Assembly: GCF_001517975.1 (NCBI RefSeq) | Contig: NZ_KQ950180.1 | Location: forward strand, 3,038 to 67,037 | From: Thermobifida cellulosilytica TB100 | GTDB lineage: Bacteria; Actinomycetota; Actinomycetes; Streptosporangiales; Streptosporangiaceae | Direction of reading: 5' to 3' | Length of the DNA: 64,000 bases | Part shown: positions 10,501 through 18,830 of the stretch, in pieces | How positions within the stretch are numbered: position 1 is the stretch's first letter | Layout of the letters: each line of letters starts with the position of its first letter | Notes under the pieces: generated by a model | What the model saw: only the letters and a program-made list of their open reading frames with translations | Told to the model about the DNA's origin: nothing | The model's database searches: none | Program-made: the position numbers and the translations under genes

Positions 10501-10548
10501 CCTGAAAGTTCTTGCAAGATTTTCGTTGCTTGCACGGACTCTTTCAGG
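10501..10548 (+). promoter_or_regulatory. Putative operator 2 of the amylase gene
   Basis: An 8-base inverted repeat (CCTGAAAG 10501-10508, CTTTCAGG 10541-10548) encloses the palindrome CTTGCAAG (10511-10518) and a further TTGC-TTGCAC. It ends 35 bases before the amylase start, where a repressor would block transcription. The resemblance to actinomycete maltose-regulator sites is by eye only. Confidence 0.45.
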
Positions 10549-10583
10549 CGTGTGTTTTCCCCGATCCGTATTGGAGCGTCTGT

Positions 10584-12407
10584 ATGGGAGTGCGCAGACC
10601 CCTGGCCGCGGTACTCGCGGCCGTCGCGGGCTTCGCGTCGCCCCTGGTTCCCCTGACCGTCGCGGCCTCCCCCGCTCATGCCGCGCCGGCCGGGAACCGG
10701 GACGTCATCGTCCACCTGTTCCAGTGGCGCTGGGAGTCGGTCGCCGAGGAGTGCGAGAGCACGCTGGGCCCCAACGGCTTCGGCGCGGTGCAGGTCTCCC
10801 CGCCCCAGGAGCACGTGGTGCTGGCCGGCGAGGGCTACCCCTGGTGGCAGGACTACCAGCCGGTCTCCTACGCGCTCGACCAGACCCGGCGCGGCACCCG
10901 CGCCGAGTTCGTCGACATGGTCGACACCTGCCGCGAGGCCGGGGTCAAGATCTACGTCGACGCGGTCGTCAACCACATGAGCGGCACCGGGTCCGTCGGC
11001 TCCGGGCCGGGCAGCGCGGGCTCGACCTACAGCAAGTACGACTACCCGGGCCTCTACCAGAGCCAGGACTTCAACGACTGCCGCCGCGACATCGCCGACT
11101 GGAACGACAAGTGGGAGGTGCAGCACTGCGAGCTGGTCGGCCTGTCCGACCTGAGAACCTCCTCCGACCACGTCCGCGACCGCATCGCCGACTACCTCAA
11201 CGAGCTGGTCGGCATCGGCGTGGCGGGCTTCCGCATCGACGCGGCCAAGCACATCCCCGAGGCCGACGTCCAGGCGATCCTCTCCCGGCTGGACGACGTC
11301 CACCCCGACTGGGGCGGCGGCAGGCCGTACGTCTTCCAGGAGGTCATCGCCGACGGCACGATCGGCACCGGCTCCTACACCCCCATGGGGGACGTCACCG
11401 AGTTCCAGTACCACCGCGACATCAGCCACGCCTTCGCCGACGGCAGCATCGCCCACCTGACCGGGCTGGGCGGCGGCCTGACCCCCGGCGACAAGGCCGT
11501 GGTGTTCGTGGCCAACCACGACACCCAGCGCAACGACCCGATCCTCACCCACGCCGACGGGGCCCGCTACGACCTGGCGCAGAAGTTCATGCTGGCCCAC
11601 CCCTACGGCACGCCCAAGGTGATGTCCAGCTACACCTGGTCCGGCGACCCCAGGACCGGCCCGCCGATGGACGCCGACGGCACCACCCGGCCCACCGACT
11701 GCTCCGCGGACCGCTGGGTGTGCGAGCACCGCGCGGTCGCGGGCATGGTGTCCTTCCACAACGCGGTGGCCGGACAGGGCATCGGCCCGTCCGTCACCGA
11801 CGGCAGCGGCCGCCTGGCCTTCGCCCGGGGCTCCGCCGGGTACGCCGCGTTCAACGCCACAAGCAGCGCCTGGACGCGCACCTTCACCACCGGCCTGCCC
11901 GACGGCACCTACTGCGACGTGGCCAACGGCACCTTCGTCGACGGCGTGTGCGACGCGCCCACCTACCAGGTGTCCGGCGGCCGGTTCACCGCCACCGTCC
12001 CGGCCGACGGCGCGGTCGCGCTGCACGTCGAGGCGCTGACCGAGTGCACCGACCCCGACGGCTGCGGCCCCGGGCAGCCCTCGGCGGGCGACGACTGCTC
12101 GGCCGTCGCCGCGCGCTTCGACGCCACCGTCACCACCTGGTACGGCCAGGAGGTCCGGGTGGTGGGCTCCATCCCCGAGCTGGGCTCCTGGAACCCCGCG
12201 AACGGGCTGCGGCTGAGCACCGACGCGGCCGCCTACCCGGTGTGGACGGGGCAGACCGCCCTGCCCGAGGGGGTCCCGTTCGAGTACAAGTACGTGAAGG
12301 TCAACCCCGACGACACCGTGGAGTGGGAGCACGGGGGCAACCGGTGGGCCACGGCCGACGGCGGCCCGGACTGCTCGCAGACCTTCACCGACTCCTGGCG
12401 GGAGTGA
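10584..12407 (+). CDS. Secreted alpha-amylase (GH13) with C-terminal CBM20
   Basis: Extracellular endo-amylase cutting alpha-1,4 bonds in starch. The 607 residues start at ATG 10584 (GGAG about 10 bases upstream) with a secretory signal: Arg-Arg, a hydrophobic Ala/Val/Leu core, and cleavage near AHA-AP about residue 34. The GH13 barrel shows VDAVVNHMS, the nucleophile Asp219 in GFRIDAAKH, the acid/base Glu253 in FQEVIADG, and Asp313 in FVANHDTQ. An all-beta domain follows. A CBM20 starch-binding module occupies about 503-607 (VVGSIPELGSWNP, WEHGGNR). It stands alone with its own operators and terminator. Thermobifida species secrete amylases of this architecture. Confidence 0.95.
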   Translation: MGVRRPLAAVLAAVAGFASPLVPLTVAASPAHAAPAGNRDVIVHLFQWRWESVAEECESTLGPNGFGAVQVSPPQEHVVLAGEGYPWWQDYQPVSYALDQTRRGTRAEFVDMVDTCREAGVKIYVDAVVNHMSGTGSVGSGPGSAGSTYSKYDYPGLYQSQDFNDCRRDIADWNDKWEVQHCELVGLSDLRTSSDHVRDRIADYLNELVGIGVAGFRIDAAKHIPEADVQAILSRLDDVHPDWGGGRPYVFQEVIADGTIGTGSYTPMGDVTEFQYHRDISHAFADGSIAHLTGLGGGLTPGDKAVVFVANHDTQRNDPILTHADGARYDLAQKFMLAHPYGTPKVMSSYTWSGDPRTGPPMDADGTTRPTDCSADRWVCEHRAVAGMVSFHNAVAGQGIGPSVTDGSGRLAFARGSAGYAAFNATSSAWTRTFTTGLPDGTYCDVANGTFVDGVCDAPTYQVSGGRFTATVPADGAVALHVEALTECTDPDGCGPGQPSAGDDCSAVAARFDATVTTWYGQEVRVVGSIPELGSWNPANGLRLSTDAAAYPVWTGQTALPEGVPFEYKYVKVNPDDTVEWEHGGNRWATADGGPDCSQTFTDSWRE

Positions 12408-12486
12408 ACCCTCCGGACCACCAAAGGCCCCGGCGGGCGGTGCCCCTCCCCGTGACGCCCCGCCCGCCGTGAGCGCCTCGTCCCGC

Positions 12487-12519
12487 GACGCCGCCCCGGT
12501 CCCCTCCCGGGGCGGCGTC
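12487..12519 (+). terminator. Hairpin terminator after the amylase
   Basis: A perfect 13-bp stem (12487-12499 with 12507-12519) with a seven-base loop lies 80 bases after the amylase stop and before the small membrane protein gene. Confidence 0.7.
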
Positions 12520-12568
12520 CCCGCCGCCACCCCACCTCGGAGAGAGGGCGGCGGCGGGAGGGGGTAAC

Positions 12569-12916
12569 GTGCGACGTATGGGAATTGTCTTGTCCGTACT
12601 CGTCTTCCTCCACCTGGTGACCATGGCCGGGATCGTCTCGGGATGGCTGATGCAGCAACTGGGCGGCTACGCCAACGCGCCCAAGGTGCTGCTGCACAGC
12701 GCGCTGACCCAGTTGGTCCTGGGTCTGCTGCTGGTGGGCGTCCGGGAGATGGGCGACCTCGGCTCCGTCGACCACGTCAAGATCGCAGTCAAGCTGGTGG
12801 TCAACATCGCGGTGATCGTGCTGGCCGTCCTCAACTCGCGCAAGCCCTCCTCGCGGCTGGCGCTGGCCGCCGGTCTGCTGACCCTGCTCAACGTCGGCGT
12901 GGCCGTGTTCTGGTGA
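12569..12916 (+). CDS. Small integral membrane protein, unknown function
   Basis: The 115 residues are mostly hydrophobic, with four likely helices: about 5-27, 40-60, 70-87 and 95-113. Loops are short. The fourth loop has NSRKPSSR. The GTG at 12569 is preceded by GGAGG at 12557-12561 with optimal spacing. An ATG at 12578 is the alternative. No family is recognised with confidence. It lies between a terminator and a convergent nadE and looks monocistronic. Confidence 0.75.
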   Translation: MRRMGIVLSVLVFLHLVTMAGIVSGWLMQQLGGYANAPKVLLHSALTQLVLGLLLVGVREMGDLGSVDHVKIAVKLVVNIAVIVLAVLNSRKPSSRLALAAGLLTLLNVGVAVFW

Positions 12917-12936
12917 CACGCGCCACCGAAGACGGC

Positions 12937-12976
12937 GACGGCGGCGGACCACCGCGACCGGTGGTCCGCCGCCGTC
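12937..12976. terminator. Bidirectional hairpin before nadE 3' end
   Basis: A perfect 17-bp stem (12937-12953 with 12960-12976) and six-base loop between converging genes. The distal arm lies 13 bases before the nadE stop. Confidence 0.85.
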
Positions 12977-12988
12977 TTCGTCACCGGG

Positions 12989-14740
12989 TCAGACCGTCCA
13001 CCGGCTGGTGATCGGCAGTCGGCGGTCCCGGCCGAAGTTGCGCTTGCTGATCTTGGGTCCCGGCGGGTACTGGCGGCGCTTGTACTCGGCCCGGTCGACC
13101 AGGCGGATCACCCGGTCCACCAGCGCGGGGTCGTGCCCGGCCGCGACCAGTTCGGCCCGGCCCAGGTCGGTGCCCACGTAGTCGTCCAGCAGCGCGTCCA
13201 GGACCTCGTACTCCGGCAGCGAGTCGGTGTCGAGCTGGCCGGGCCGCAGCTCGGCGCTGGGCGGCTTGGTGATGGAGTTCTCCGGGATCGGCGGGGTCTG
13301 GCCCCGGCGCTCGGCCTCGGCGTTGCGCCACCGCGCCAGCTCCCACACCAGGGTCTTCCAGACGTCCTTGATCGGCGCGAACCCGCCCGCGGAGTCGCCG
13401 TAGAGGGTGGAGTAGCCGGTCGCCAGCTCGCTCTTGTTGCCGGTGGTCAGCACCAGGTGGCCCTCCTGGTTGGACAGCGTCATCAGCAACTGTCCGCGCA
13501 CCCTGGCCTGTAGGTTCTCCGCGGCCAGCCCGTCCACCTCCACGGCCTGCTCGAACGCCTCCACCATCGGCCCCACCGGGATGATGCGCCCGTTGATGCC
13601 CTGGCGGCGCACCAGCTCCTCGGCGTCGGCGACCGAGTGGTCGCTGGAGTAGCGGCTCGGCATGAGCACCCCGTGGACCCGCTCGGGGCCGATCGCGTCG
13701 GCGGCGATGGTGGCGACCAGCGCCGAGTCGATGCCGCCGGACAGGCCGAGGACCACCGAGGAGAACCGGTTCTTGCGCACGTAGTCGCGGGTGGCCAGCA
13801 CCAGGGCCGCGTACACCTCGCCGAGGTCGTCGGTGTGCGGCGCCACCGGGGCGGGCAGCGGCTCGTAGGCGGGCACCGGCTGCTCGGACAGCAGGTGCCG
13901 CTCGATGGTGATGCCGCCGACCTCCGCCGCTCCGGTGTCCGGCGGTCCCGCCGTGTCCGGCAGTTCCAGGTCCACCACCAGCAGCGTCTCCTCGAAGCGG
14001 GGGGCGCGGGCCAGCAGGCTCCCGGAGGCGTCGACGACGAGGGAGTCACCGTCGAAGACGAGTTCGTCCTGGCCGCCGACCATGTTGACGTAGGCCAGGG
14101 CCGCCCCGGCCTCGCGGGCCCGGCGGGCGCACAGCTCCAGCCTGGTGTCGCTCTTGTCGCGCTCGTAGGGCGAGCCGTTCAGCACCACCAGCAGCGAGGC
14201 CCCGGACGCGCGCACCGCGGAGACCGGGCCGCCGTCCTGCCACAGGTCCTCGCAGACCACGAAGGCCGTGTCCACGCCGTGCAGCCGCACCACCGGCAGC
14301 ACGTTGCCGGGGACGAAGTGGCGGAACTCGTCGAAGACCCCGTAGTTGGGCAGGTGGTGCTTGGCGGAGGTGAAGACCGCCCGCCCCCGGTGCAGCAGTG
14401 CGACCGCGTTCTGCGGGGCGCCGACCGGCTGCCCCAGCGCGGTGGTCGTCCCTCCCCTGCGGCGTCCCAGGTAGCCGACGACGACGGGGAGGTCGCCCAG
14501 CCCGTCGGCGGCGAGCCGCCCGGCCAGGGCGTGCATGGCCTCGATGGAGGCGTCGACGAAGGTCCAACGCAGGGCGAGGTCCTCCACCGGGTATCCGGTG
14601 AGTACCATCTCGGGGAACACCACCAGGTGCGCCCCCGCCTCGGCGGCCCGACGCGCCTGGGCGCAGACGAGGCCGCAGTTTCCCTCCAGATCGCCCACGG
14701 TGGGGTTGACCTGGGCCATAGCGAGTCGCAGTTGTGCCAC
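12989..14740 (-). CDS. nadE: Glutamine-dependent NAD+ synthetase
   Basis: Amidates deamido-NAD to NAD with glutamine as nitrogen donor. The 583 residues form an N-terminal nitrilase-type glutaminase with the catalytic triad Glu44 (FPEMVLTGY), Lys127 (SAKHHLPNYG) and Cys163 (VCEDLW). A C-terminal synthetase has the PP-loop SGGIDS (about 331-336). Start GTG 14740 gives a protein beginning VAQLRLAMAQ, the normal family N-terminus, although no clear ribosome site precedes it. It is divergent from glnA2. The shared upstream region has a GlnR-type site, which suits a glutamine-consuming enzyme. Confidence 0.96.
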   Translation of the reverse strand: MAQLRLAMAQVNPTVGDLEGNCGLVCAQARRAAEAGAHLVVFPEMVLTGYPVEDLALRWTFVDASIEAMHALAGRLAADGLGDLPVVVGYLGRRRGGTTTALGQPVGAPQNAVALLHRGRAVFTSAKHHLPNYGVFDEFRHFVPGNVLPVVRLHGVDTAFVVCEDLWQDGGPVSAVRASGASLLVVLNGSPYERDKSDTRLELCARRAREAGAALAYVNMVGGQDELVFDGDSLVVDASGSLLARAPRFEETLLVVDLELPDTAGPPDTGAAEVGGITIERHLLSEQPVPAYEPLPAPVAPHTDDLGEVYAALVLATRDYVRKNRFSSVVLGLSGGIDSALVATIAADAIGPERVHGVLMPSRYSSDHSVADAEELVRRQGINGRIIPVGPMVEAFEQAVEVDGLAAENLQARVRGQLLMTLSNQEGHLVLTTGNKSELATGYSTLYGDSAGGFAPIKDVWKTLVWELARWRNAEAERRGQTPPIPENSITKPPSAELRPGQLDTDSLPEYEVLDALLDDYVGTDLGRAELVAAGHDPALVDRVIRLVDRAEYKRRQYPPGPKISKRNFGRDRRLPITSRWTV

Positions 14741-14856
14741 GGCTTCGAGCCTAACGCCCGGCCCCCTCCGCCCGGTACGCGCGGTCTCCTCCTGTGCCCC
14801 GCACGTCCGGTGTCGCCTCCCTCCTCCTCGGGTAGAGGCGGAAAGGAGAGGCCGGG

Positions 14857-14872
14857 TTAACGTCCCGGTAAC
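14857..14872 (+). promoter_or_regulatory. Single GlnR box between nadE and glnA2
   Basis: TTAAC (14857-14861), a six-base spacer, and GTAAC (14868-14872) fit one half of the GlnR pattern with correct spacing. The second pair seen at glnA is absent. It lies 78 bases before the glnA2 start. Confidence 0.6.
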
Positions 14873-14949
14873 GCCTTCAGGGCACACTGTCGGTGGGAGT
14901 CTGGTAAGAACGTCAGGCGTCCCGCGAAATCGAATGAGGAAGGTGGACC

Positions 14950-16311
14950 GTGAACCGACAGCAGGAATTCGTGCTCCGCACTCTTGAGGAGCGCGATATC
15001 CGCTTCGTGCGACTGTGGTTCACCGACGTGCTCGGGTACCTCAAGTCGGTTGCGGTGGCCCCCGCCGAGCTGGAGGCCGCCTTCGCCGAGGGCATCGGCT
15101 TCGACGGATCGGCGATCGAGGGCTTCGCCCGGGTCTACGAGTCGGACATGCTCGCCCAGCCCGATCCCACCACGTTCCAGGTGCTGCCGTGGCGCAACGA
15201 GCCGCACGGGACGGCGCGCATGTACTGCGACATCCTGCTGCCCGACGGCTCGCCGAGCTACGCCGACCCGCGCAACGTGCTCAAGCGGCAGTTGAGCCGG
15301 GCCTCCGACCTGGGGTTCACGTTCTACACCCACCCCGAGATCGAGTTCTACCTGCTGAAGAAGAAGCCCGAGTACGGCGAGTTCCCGGAGCCGAACGACG
15401 ACGGCGGCTACTTCGACCACACTCCGCACAACAGCGCGCACGACTTCCGCCGCAACGCGATCATGATGCTGGAGGACATGGGCATCTCGGTGGAGTTCAG
15501 CCACCACGAGGGCGGCCCGGGCCAGCAGGAGATCGACCTGCGCTACGCCGACGCGCTGACCACCGCCGACAACATCATGACCTTCCGGCTGGTCATGAAG
15601 GAGGTCGCCCTGGAGCAGGGCGTCTACGCCACCTTCATGCCCAAGCCGTTCACCGAGTTCCCCGGCTCCGGCATGCACACGCACCTGTCGCTGTTCGAGG
15701 GCGACCGCAACGCCTTCTACGAGCCGGGGGCCGAGTACCAGCTCTCCAAGATCGGCCGCGGGTTCATCGCGGGCCTGCTGCGGCACGCCGCCGAGATCAC
15801 GGCGGTGTGCAACCAGTTCGTCAACTCCTACAAGCGGCTGTGGGGCAACGCCGCGGCCTCGGCCGGGGCCGGCGGCGAGGCGCCCGCCTACATCTGCTGG
15901 GGGCACAACAACCGCTCCGCGCTGGTGCGGGTGCCGATGTACAAGCCGCGCAAGGGCAACTCCACCCGGATCGAGTTCCGTTCGCTGGACTCCGCGTGCA
16001 ACCCCTACCTGGCCTTCGCGGTGATCCTGGCGGCCGGGCTGAAGGGGATCGAGGAGGGCTACGAGCTTCCTCCGGGCGCCTCCGACGACGTGTGGGCGCT
16101 GACCGACGCCGAGCGGCGGGCGCTGGGCATCACCCCGCTGCCGCAGAGCCTGGACGAGGCGCTGCGGGCGATGGAGAACAGCGAGCTGGTCGCCGAGGCG
16201 CTGGGCGAGCACGTGTTCGACTTCTTCCTGCGCAACAAGAAGGCGGAGTGGCAGGAGTACCGCCGCCAGGTCACCCCCTTCGAGTTGCAGCGCTACCTGC
16301 CGACGCTCTGA
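14950..16311 (+). CDS. glnA2: Glutamine synthetase-like protein, GSI-alpha type (GlnA2)
   Basis: The 453 residues are closely similar to mycobacterial GlnA2 at the N-terminus (QQEFVLRTLEERDIRFVRLW). GS motifs are present: GFDGSAIEGF, HPEIEFY, SHHEGGPGQQEID, GSGMHTHLS, NQFVNSYKR and NNRSALVRVP. The LYxLPPEE adenylylation segment is replaced by GYELPPGASDDVW, so GlnE control is not expected. GlnA2 enzymes may make glutamine poorly, and some relatives act on polyamines or other amino acids. The GTG start has AGGAAGGTG upstream. A GlnR box precedes it. Confidence 0.93.
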   Translation: MNRQQEFVLRTLEERDIRFVRLWFTDVLGYLKSVAVAPAELEAAFAEGIGFDGSAIEGFARVYESDMLAQPDPTTFQVLPWRNEPHGTARMYCDILLPDGSPSYADPRNVLKRQLSRASDLGFTFYTHPEIEFYLLKKKPEYGEFPEPNDDGGYFDHTPHNSAHDFRRNAIMMLEDMGISVEFSHHEGGPGQQEIDLRYADALTTADNIMTFRLVMKEVALEQGVYATFMPKPFTEFPGSGMHTHLSLFEGDRNAFYEPGAEYQLSKIGRGFIAGLLRHAAEITAVCNQFVNSYKRLWGNAAASAGAGGEAPAYICWGHNNRSALVRVPMYKPRKGNSTRIEFRSLDSACNPYLAFAVILAAGLKGIEEGYELPPGASDDVWALTDAERRALGITPLPQSLDEALRAMENSELVAEALGEHVFDFFLRNKKAEWQEYRRQVTPFELQRYLPTL

Positions 16312-16318
16312 TCCCGTC

Positions 16319-16348
16319 CGGCCGCGGCGCAACCGACCGCCGCGGCCG
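16319..16348 (+). terminator. Hairpin after glnA2
   Basis: An 11-bp stem (16319-16329 with 16338-16348) and eight-base loop begin eight bases after the glnA2 stop. Confidence 0.65.
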
Positions 16349-16574
16349 TCCGCGGCCGCGCCGTCCTCCCCGAGCGGGCCGCCCCACCGCGCACCTGCGG
16401 TGACCCGTTTTCTGCATACCAGGAGGGTTTGGGGTAGCAAATCGGTTTCATCTGGTAGAACAACGCAAATCATGCGTGCCATGATGAGAACGTCCGGCGC
16501 GTCCGCGCCGACCGCGACCGACAACGTCCGGGGACGCCTCCACGGCGCTTCGAGACAACGGAGGAAACGCACAG

Positions 16575-17417
16575 ATGAACCCCAAGACCCCCGCTCCTGC
16601 CCTGTACGGCGGCGCTTCGAACCGCCGCGTCACCGTCCACGACCTCGCCCTGGCCAAGCAGCGCGGTGAGCGCTGGCCCATGCTCACCGCCTACGACGCG
16701 CTGACGGCGCGGATCTTCGACGAGGCGGGCATCCCGGTCCTGCTGGTGGGCGACTCCGCCGCCATGGTCGTCTTCGGCTACGACTCCACCATCCCGGTCA
16801 CCCTCGACGACCTGGTGCCGCTGACCGCCGCGGTGTCGCGGGCGGCCAAGCGGGCGCTGGTCGTGGCCGACCTGCCCTTCGGCTCCTACCAGTCCGGCCC
16901 CGAGCAGGCGCTGGCCTCGGCCGCCCGGCTGATGAAGGAGGGCGGAGCCCAGGCCGTCAAACTGGAGGGCGGCCACCGGGTCACCCCCCAGGTGGAGGCG
17001 CTGACCTCCGCGGGCGTGCCGGTGATGGGCCACATCGGGCTGACCCCGCAGTCGGTCAACACCCTGGGCGGCTACCGCGTGCAGGGGCGCGGCCACGAGG
17101 CGGCCGAGACCCTGCTGTCGGACGCCAAGGAGCTGGAGCGGGCGGGCGCCTTCGCCGTGGTCCTGGAGTGCGTCCCGGCCCGGCTGGGCGCCGAGATCAC
17201 CCGGCAGCTCACCATTCCGACCATCGGCATCGGCGCGGGGCCGGACACCGACGCCCAGGTGCTGGTGTGGCAGGACATGGCCGGGCTGTCGCCGAAGGTG
17301 GCCAAGTTCGTCAAGCCCTACTCCGACCTCGCCACCCAGTTGCGCAACGCCGCCACGAGCTTCGCCGACGAGGTGGTGTCCGGGGTGTTCCCGGACGAGC
17401 AGCACTCCTACGCCTGA
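16575..17417 (+). CDS. panB: 3-methyl-2-oxobutanoate hydroxymethyltransferase
   Basis: First step of pantothenate (CoA) synthesis: it adds a hydroxymethyl group from methylene-tetrahydrofolate to 2-oxoisovalerate. The 280 residues show the family segments [37 protein letters not shown] (Mg-binding Asp), [15 protein letters not shown] and ECVPARLG. Start ATG 16575 follows ACGGAGGAAAC. It is monocistronic: 263 bases of upstream region and a strong palindrome after it. The remaining pan genes are not in the window. Confidence 0.96.
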   Translation: MNPKTPAPALYGGASNRRVTVHDLALAKQRGERWPMLTAYDALTARIFDEAGIPVLLVGDSAAMVVFGYDSTIPVTLDDLVPLTAAVSRAAKRALVVADLPFGSYQSGPEQALASAARLMKEGGAQAVKLEGGHRVTPQVEALTSAGVPVMGHIGLTPQSVNTLGGYRVQGRGHEAAETLLSDAKELERAGAFAVVLECVPARLGAEITRQLTIPTIGIGAGPDTDAQVLVWQDMAGLSPKVAKFVKPYSDLATQLRNAATSFADEVVSGVFPDEQHSYA

Positions 17418-17443
17418 GCCCGGCGCGGCTCCGGTCTCCACGT

Positions 17444-17473
17444 CCCGCGGCGGCCCGGCCGGGCCGCCGCGGG
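17444..17473 (+). terminator. Palindromic terminator after panB
   Basis: A perfect 30-base palindrome (two 15-base arms) starts 26 bases after the panB stop and is followed by TTCCGTTGTCC. Confidence 0.75.
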
Positions 17474-17494
17474 TTCCGTTGTCCGCCCCAGAAA

Positions 17495-17507
17495 ACTACT
17501 CAGTAGT
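17495..17507 (+). promoter_or_regulatory. Short palindromic operator before the F420-type oxidoreductase
   Basis: ACTACT-C-AGTAGT is a perfect 6+6 inverted repeat with a one-base centre. It sits in a short AT-rich patch 43 bases before the LLM gene start, and a -10-like TAGCAT overlaps its right edge. The size and position suit a repressor site, but the cognate regulator is not identified. Confidence 0.45.
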
Positions 17508-17550
17508 AGCATGATCGGGATCCTGGCGCACCGGACAGCGGAGGCTTCCC

Positions 17551-18588
17551 ATGCAGATCTCCATGCCCCTGAACTACTCGGGGGACATCAAGAAGACCGT
17601 CGACCAGGTGGTCGAGCTGGAGAAGGTCGGCCTGGACACCGTGTGGGTGGCCGAGCTCTACGGCTTCGACGCCGTCTCCCTGATGGGCTACCTGGCCGCC
17701 CGCACCGAGCGGGTGCAGATCGGTTCGGCGATCCTGCCGCTGTACTCCCGCACCCCCACCCTGATCGCGCAGACCGCCGCCGGCCTAGACTACCTCTCCG
17801 ACGGCCGCGCCGTCCTCGGCCTGGGAGCCAGCGGACCGCAGGTCATCGAGGGCTGGCACGGAGTGCCCTACACCACGCCGCTGGCCCGCACCCGCGAGGT
17901 CATCGAGATCTGCCGCAAGGTGTGGGCGCGCCGCGGCCCGCTCACCCACGAGGGCCGGGTCTTCACCCTGCCGCTGCCGCCGGGGGAGGGCACCGGCCTG
18001 GGCAAGCCGCTCAAGATCATCAACCACCCGGTACGCGACGACATCCCGGTCTTCGTGGCCTCCCTGGGCGCCAAGAACGTCGAGATGACCGCGGAGATCG
18101 CCGACGGCTGGCTGCCCCACCTGTTCATCCCGGAGAAGGCCGCCGCCGTGTGGGGCGACGCGCTGGCCGCGGGCCGCGCCAAGCGCTCCCCCGAACTGGG
18201 CGAGCTCCAGATCGCCGCGGGCGGCATGATCGCGATCGGCGAGGGGCCGGAGACCAAGAAGCTGCTGGACCTCGCCCGCCCCATGATCGCGCTGTACGTC
18301 GGCGGCATGGGCGCCAAGGGCAAGAACTTCTACAACTCGGTGGCCCGGCGCTACGGCTACGAGGAGGCCGCCGAGAAGATCCAGGACCTCTATCTGTCGG
18401 GGAAGAAGGAGGAGGCCGCGGCCGCGGTGCCCGAGGAGATGGTGGAGCTGACCAACCTGGTCGGCCCCGAGTCCTACGTCCGCGAGCGGATCGAGGCGTT
18501 CCGCGAGGCCGGGGTCACCCACCTCAACCTGGTCCCCGTCGCCGACGACCCGGTCGCGCTGATCGAGAAGGTCAGGGGCTGGCTCTGA
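17551..18588 (+). CDS. LLM-class flavin-dependent oxidoreductase, probably F420-dependent
   Basis: Luciferase-like TIM-barrel oxidoreductase of 345 residues. The features are MNYSGDI near the N-terminus, GLDTVWVAELYGFDA, GSAILPLYSRTPTLIAQTAA, GRAVLGLGASGPQVIEGWHG and PVFVASLGAKNVEM, typical of the F420-dependent branch. Actinobacterial members reduce or oxidise varied substrates with coenzyme F420, and this substrate is unknown. The start ATG has GCGGAGG nine bases upstream. An F420:NADPH oxidoreductase is encoded convergently just downstream and could recycle its cofactor. Confidence 0.88.
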   Translation: MQISMPLNYSGDIKKTVDQVVELEKVGLDTVWVAELYGFDAVSLMGYLAARTERVQIGSAILPLYSRTPTLIAQTAAGLDYLSDGRAVLGLGASGPQVIEGWHGVPYTTPLARTREVIEICRKVWARRGPLTHEGRVFTLPLPPGEGTGLGKPLKIINHPVRDDIPVFVASLGAKNVEMTAEIADGWLPHLFIPEKAAAVWGDALAAGRAKRSPELGELQIAAGGMIAIGEGPETKKLLDLARPMIALYVGGMGAKGKNFYNSVARRYGYEEAAEKIQDLYLSGKKEEAAAAVPEEMVELTNLVGPESYVRERIEAFREAGVTHLNLVPVADDPVALIEKVRGWL

Positions 18589-18599
18589 GCCGCCCCTCC

Positions 18600-18635
18600 G
18601 CCGTGCCGCCCGCCGCACCGCAGGGGCGGCACGGC
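18600..18635. terminator. Hairpin between converging F420 genes
   Basis: A 12-bp stem (18600-18611 with 18624-18635) with a 12-base loop begins 11 bases after the LLM gene stop. Confidence 0.6.
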
Positions 18636-18830
18636 CGGCCCGCGCCCCGGTACGGCACTGCGGCGGCCCGTCCGGCCGCCGCTGCGGGATCCCACCGCCC
18701 CCGGTCCCGGCAGGCCCCGCCGCCGTCCCCTCGGCGCCGGGGCCTGCCCGCCGTACCCTCTCCTGGCAGGCGCGGCGGACGGGGCTCCCGGCACGCGGCG
18801 CCGGGCCGCGACGGACCCGGGGCCCGCGGC

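Larger units (their letters stand above)
10157..10583. other. Intergenic region glnE to amylase
   Basis: No gene is credible here. The first 150 bases are very GC-rich with a weak 7-bp hairpin (10236-10242 with 10246-10252). From about 10310 the composition becomes AT-richer and carries repeated TTGC/GCAA motifs up to the amylase start, so this is the amylase promoter and operator region. Confidence 0.6.
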
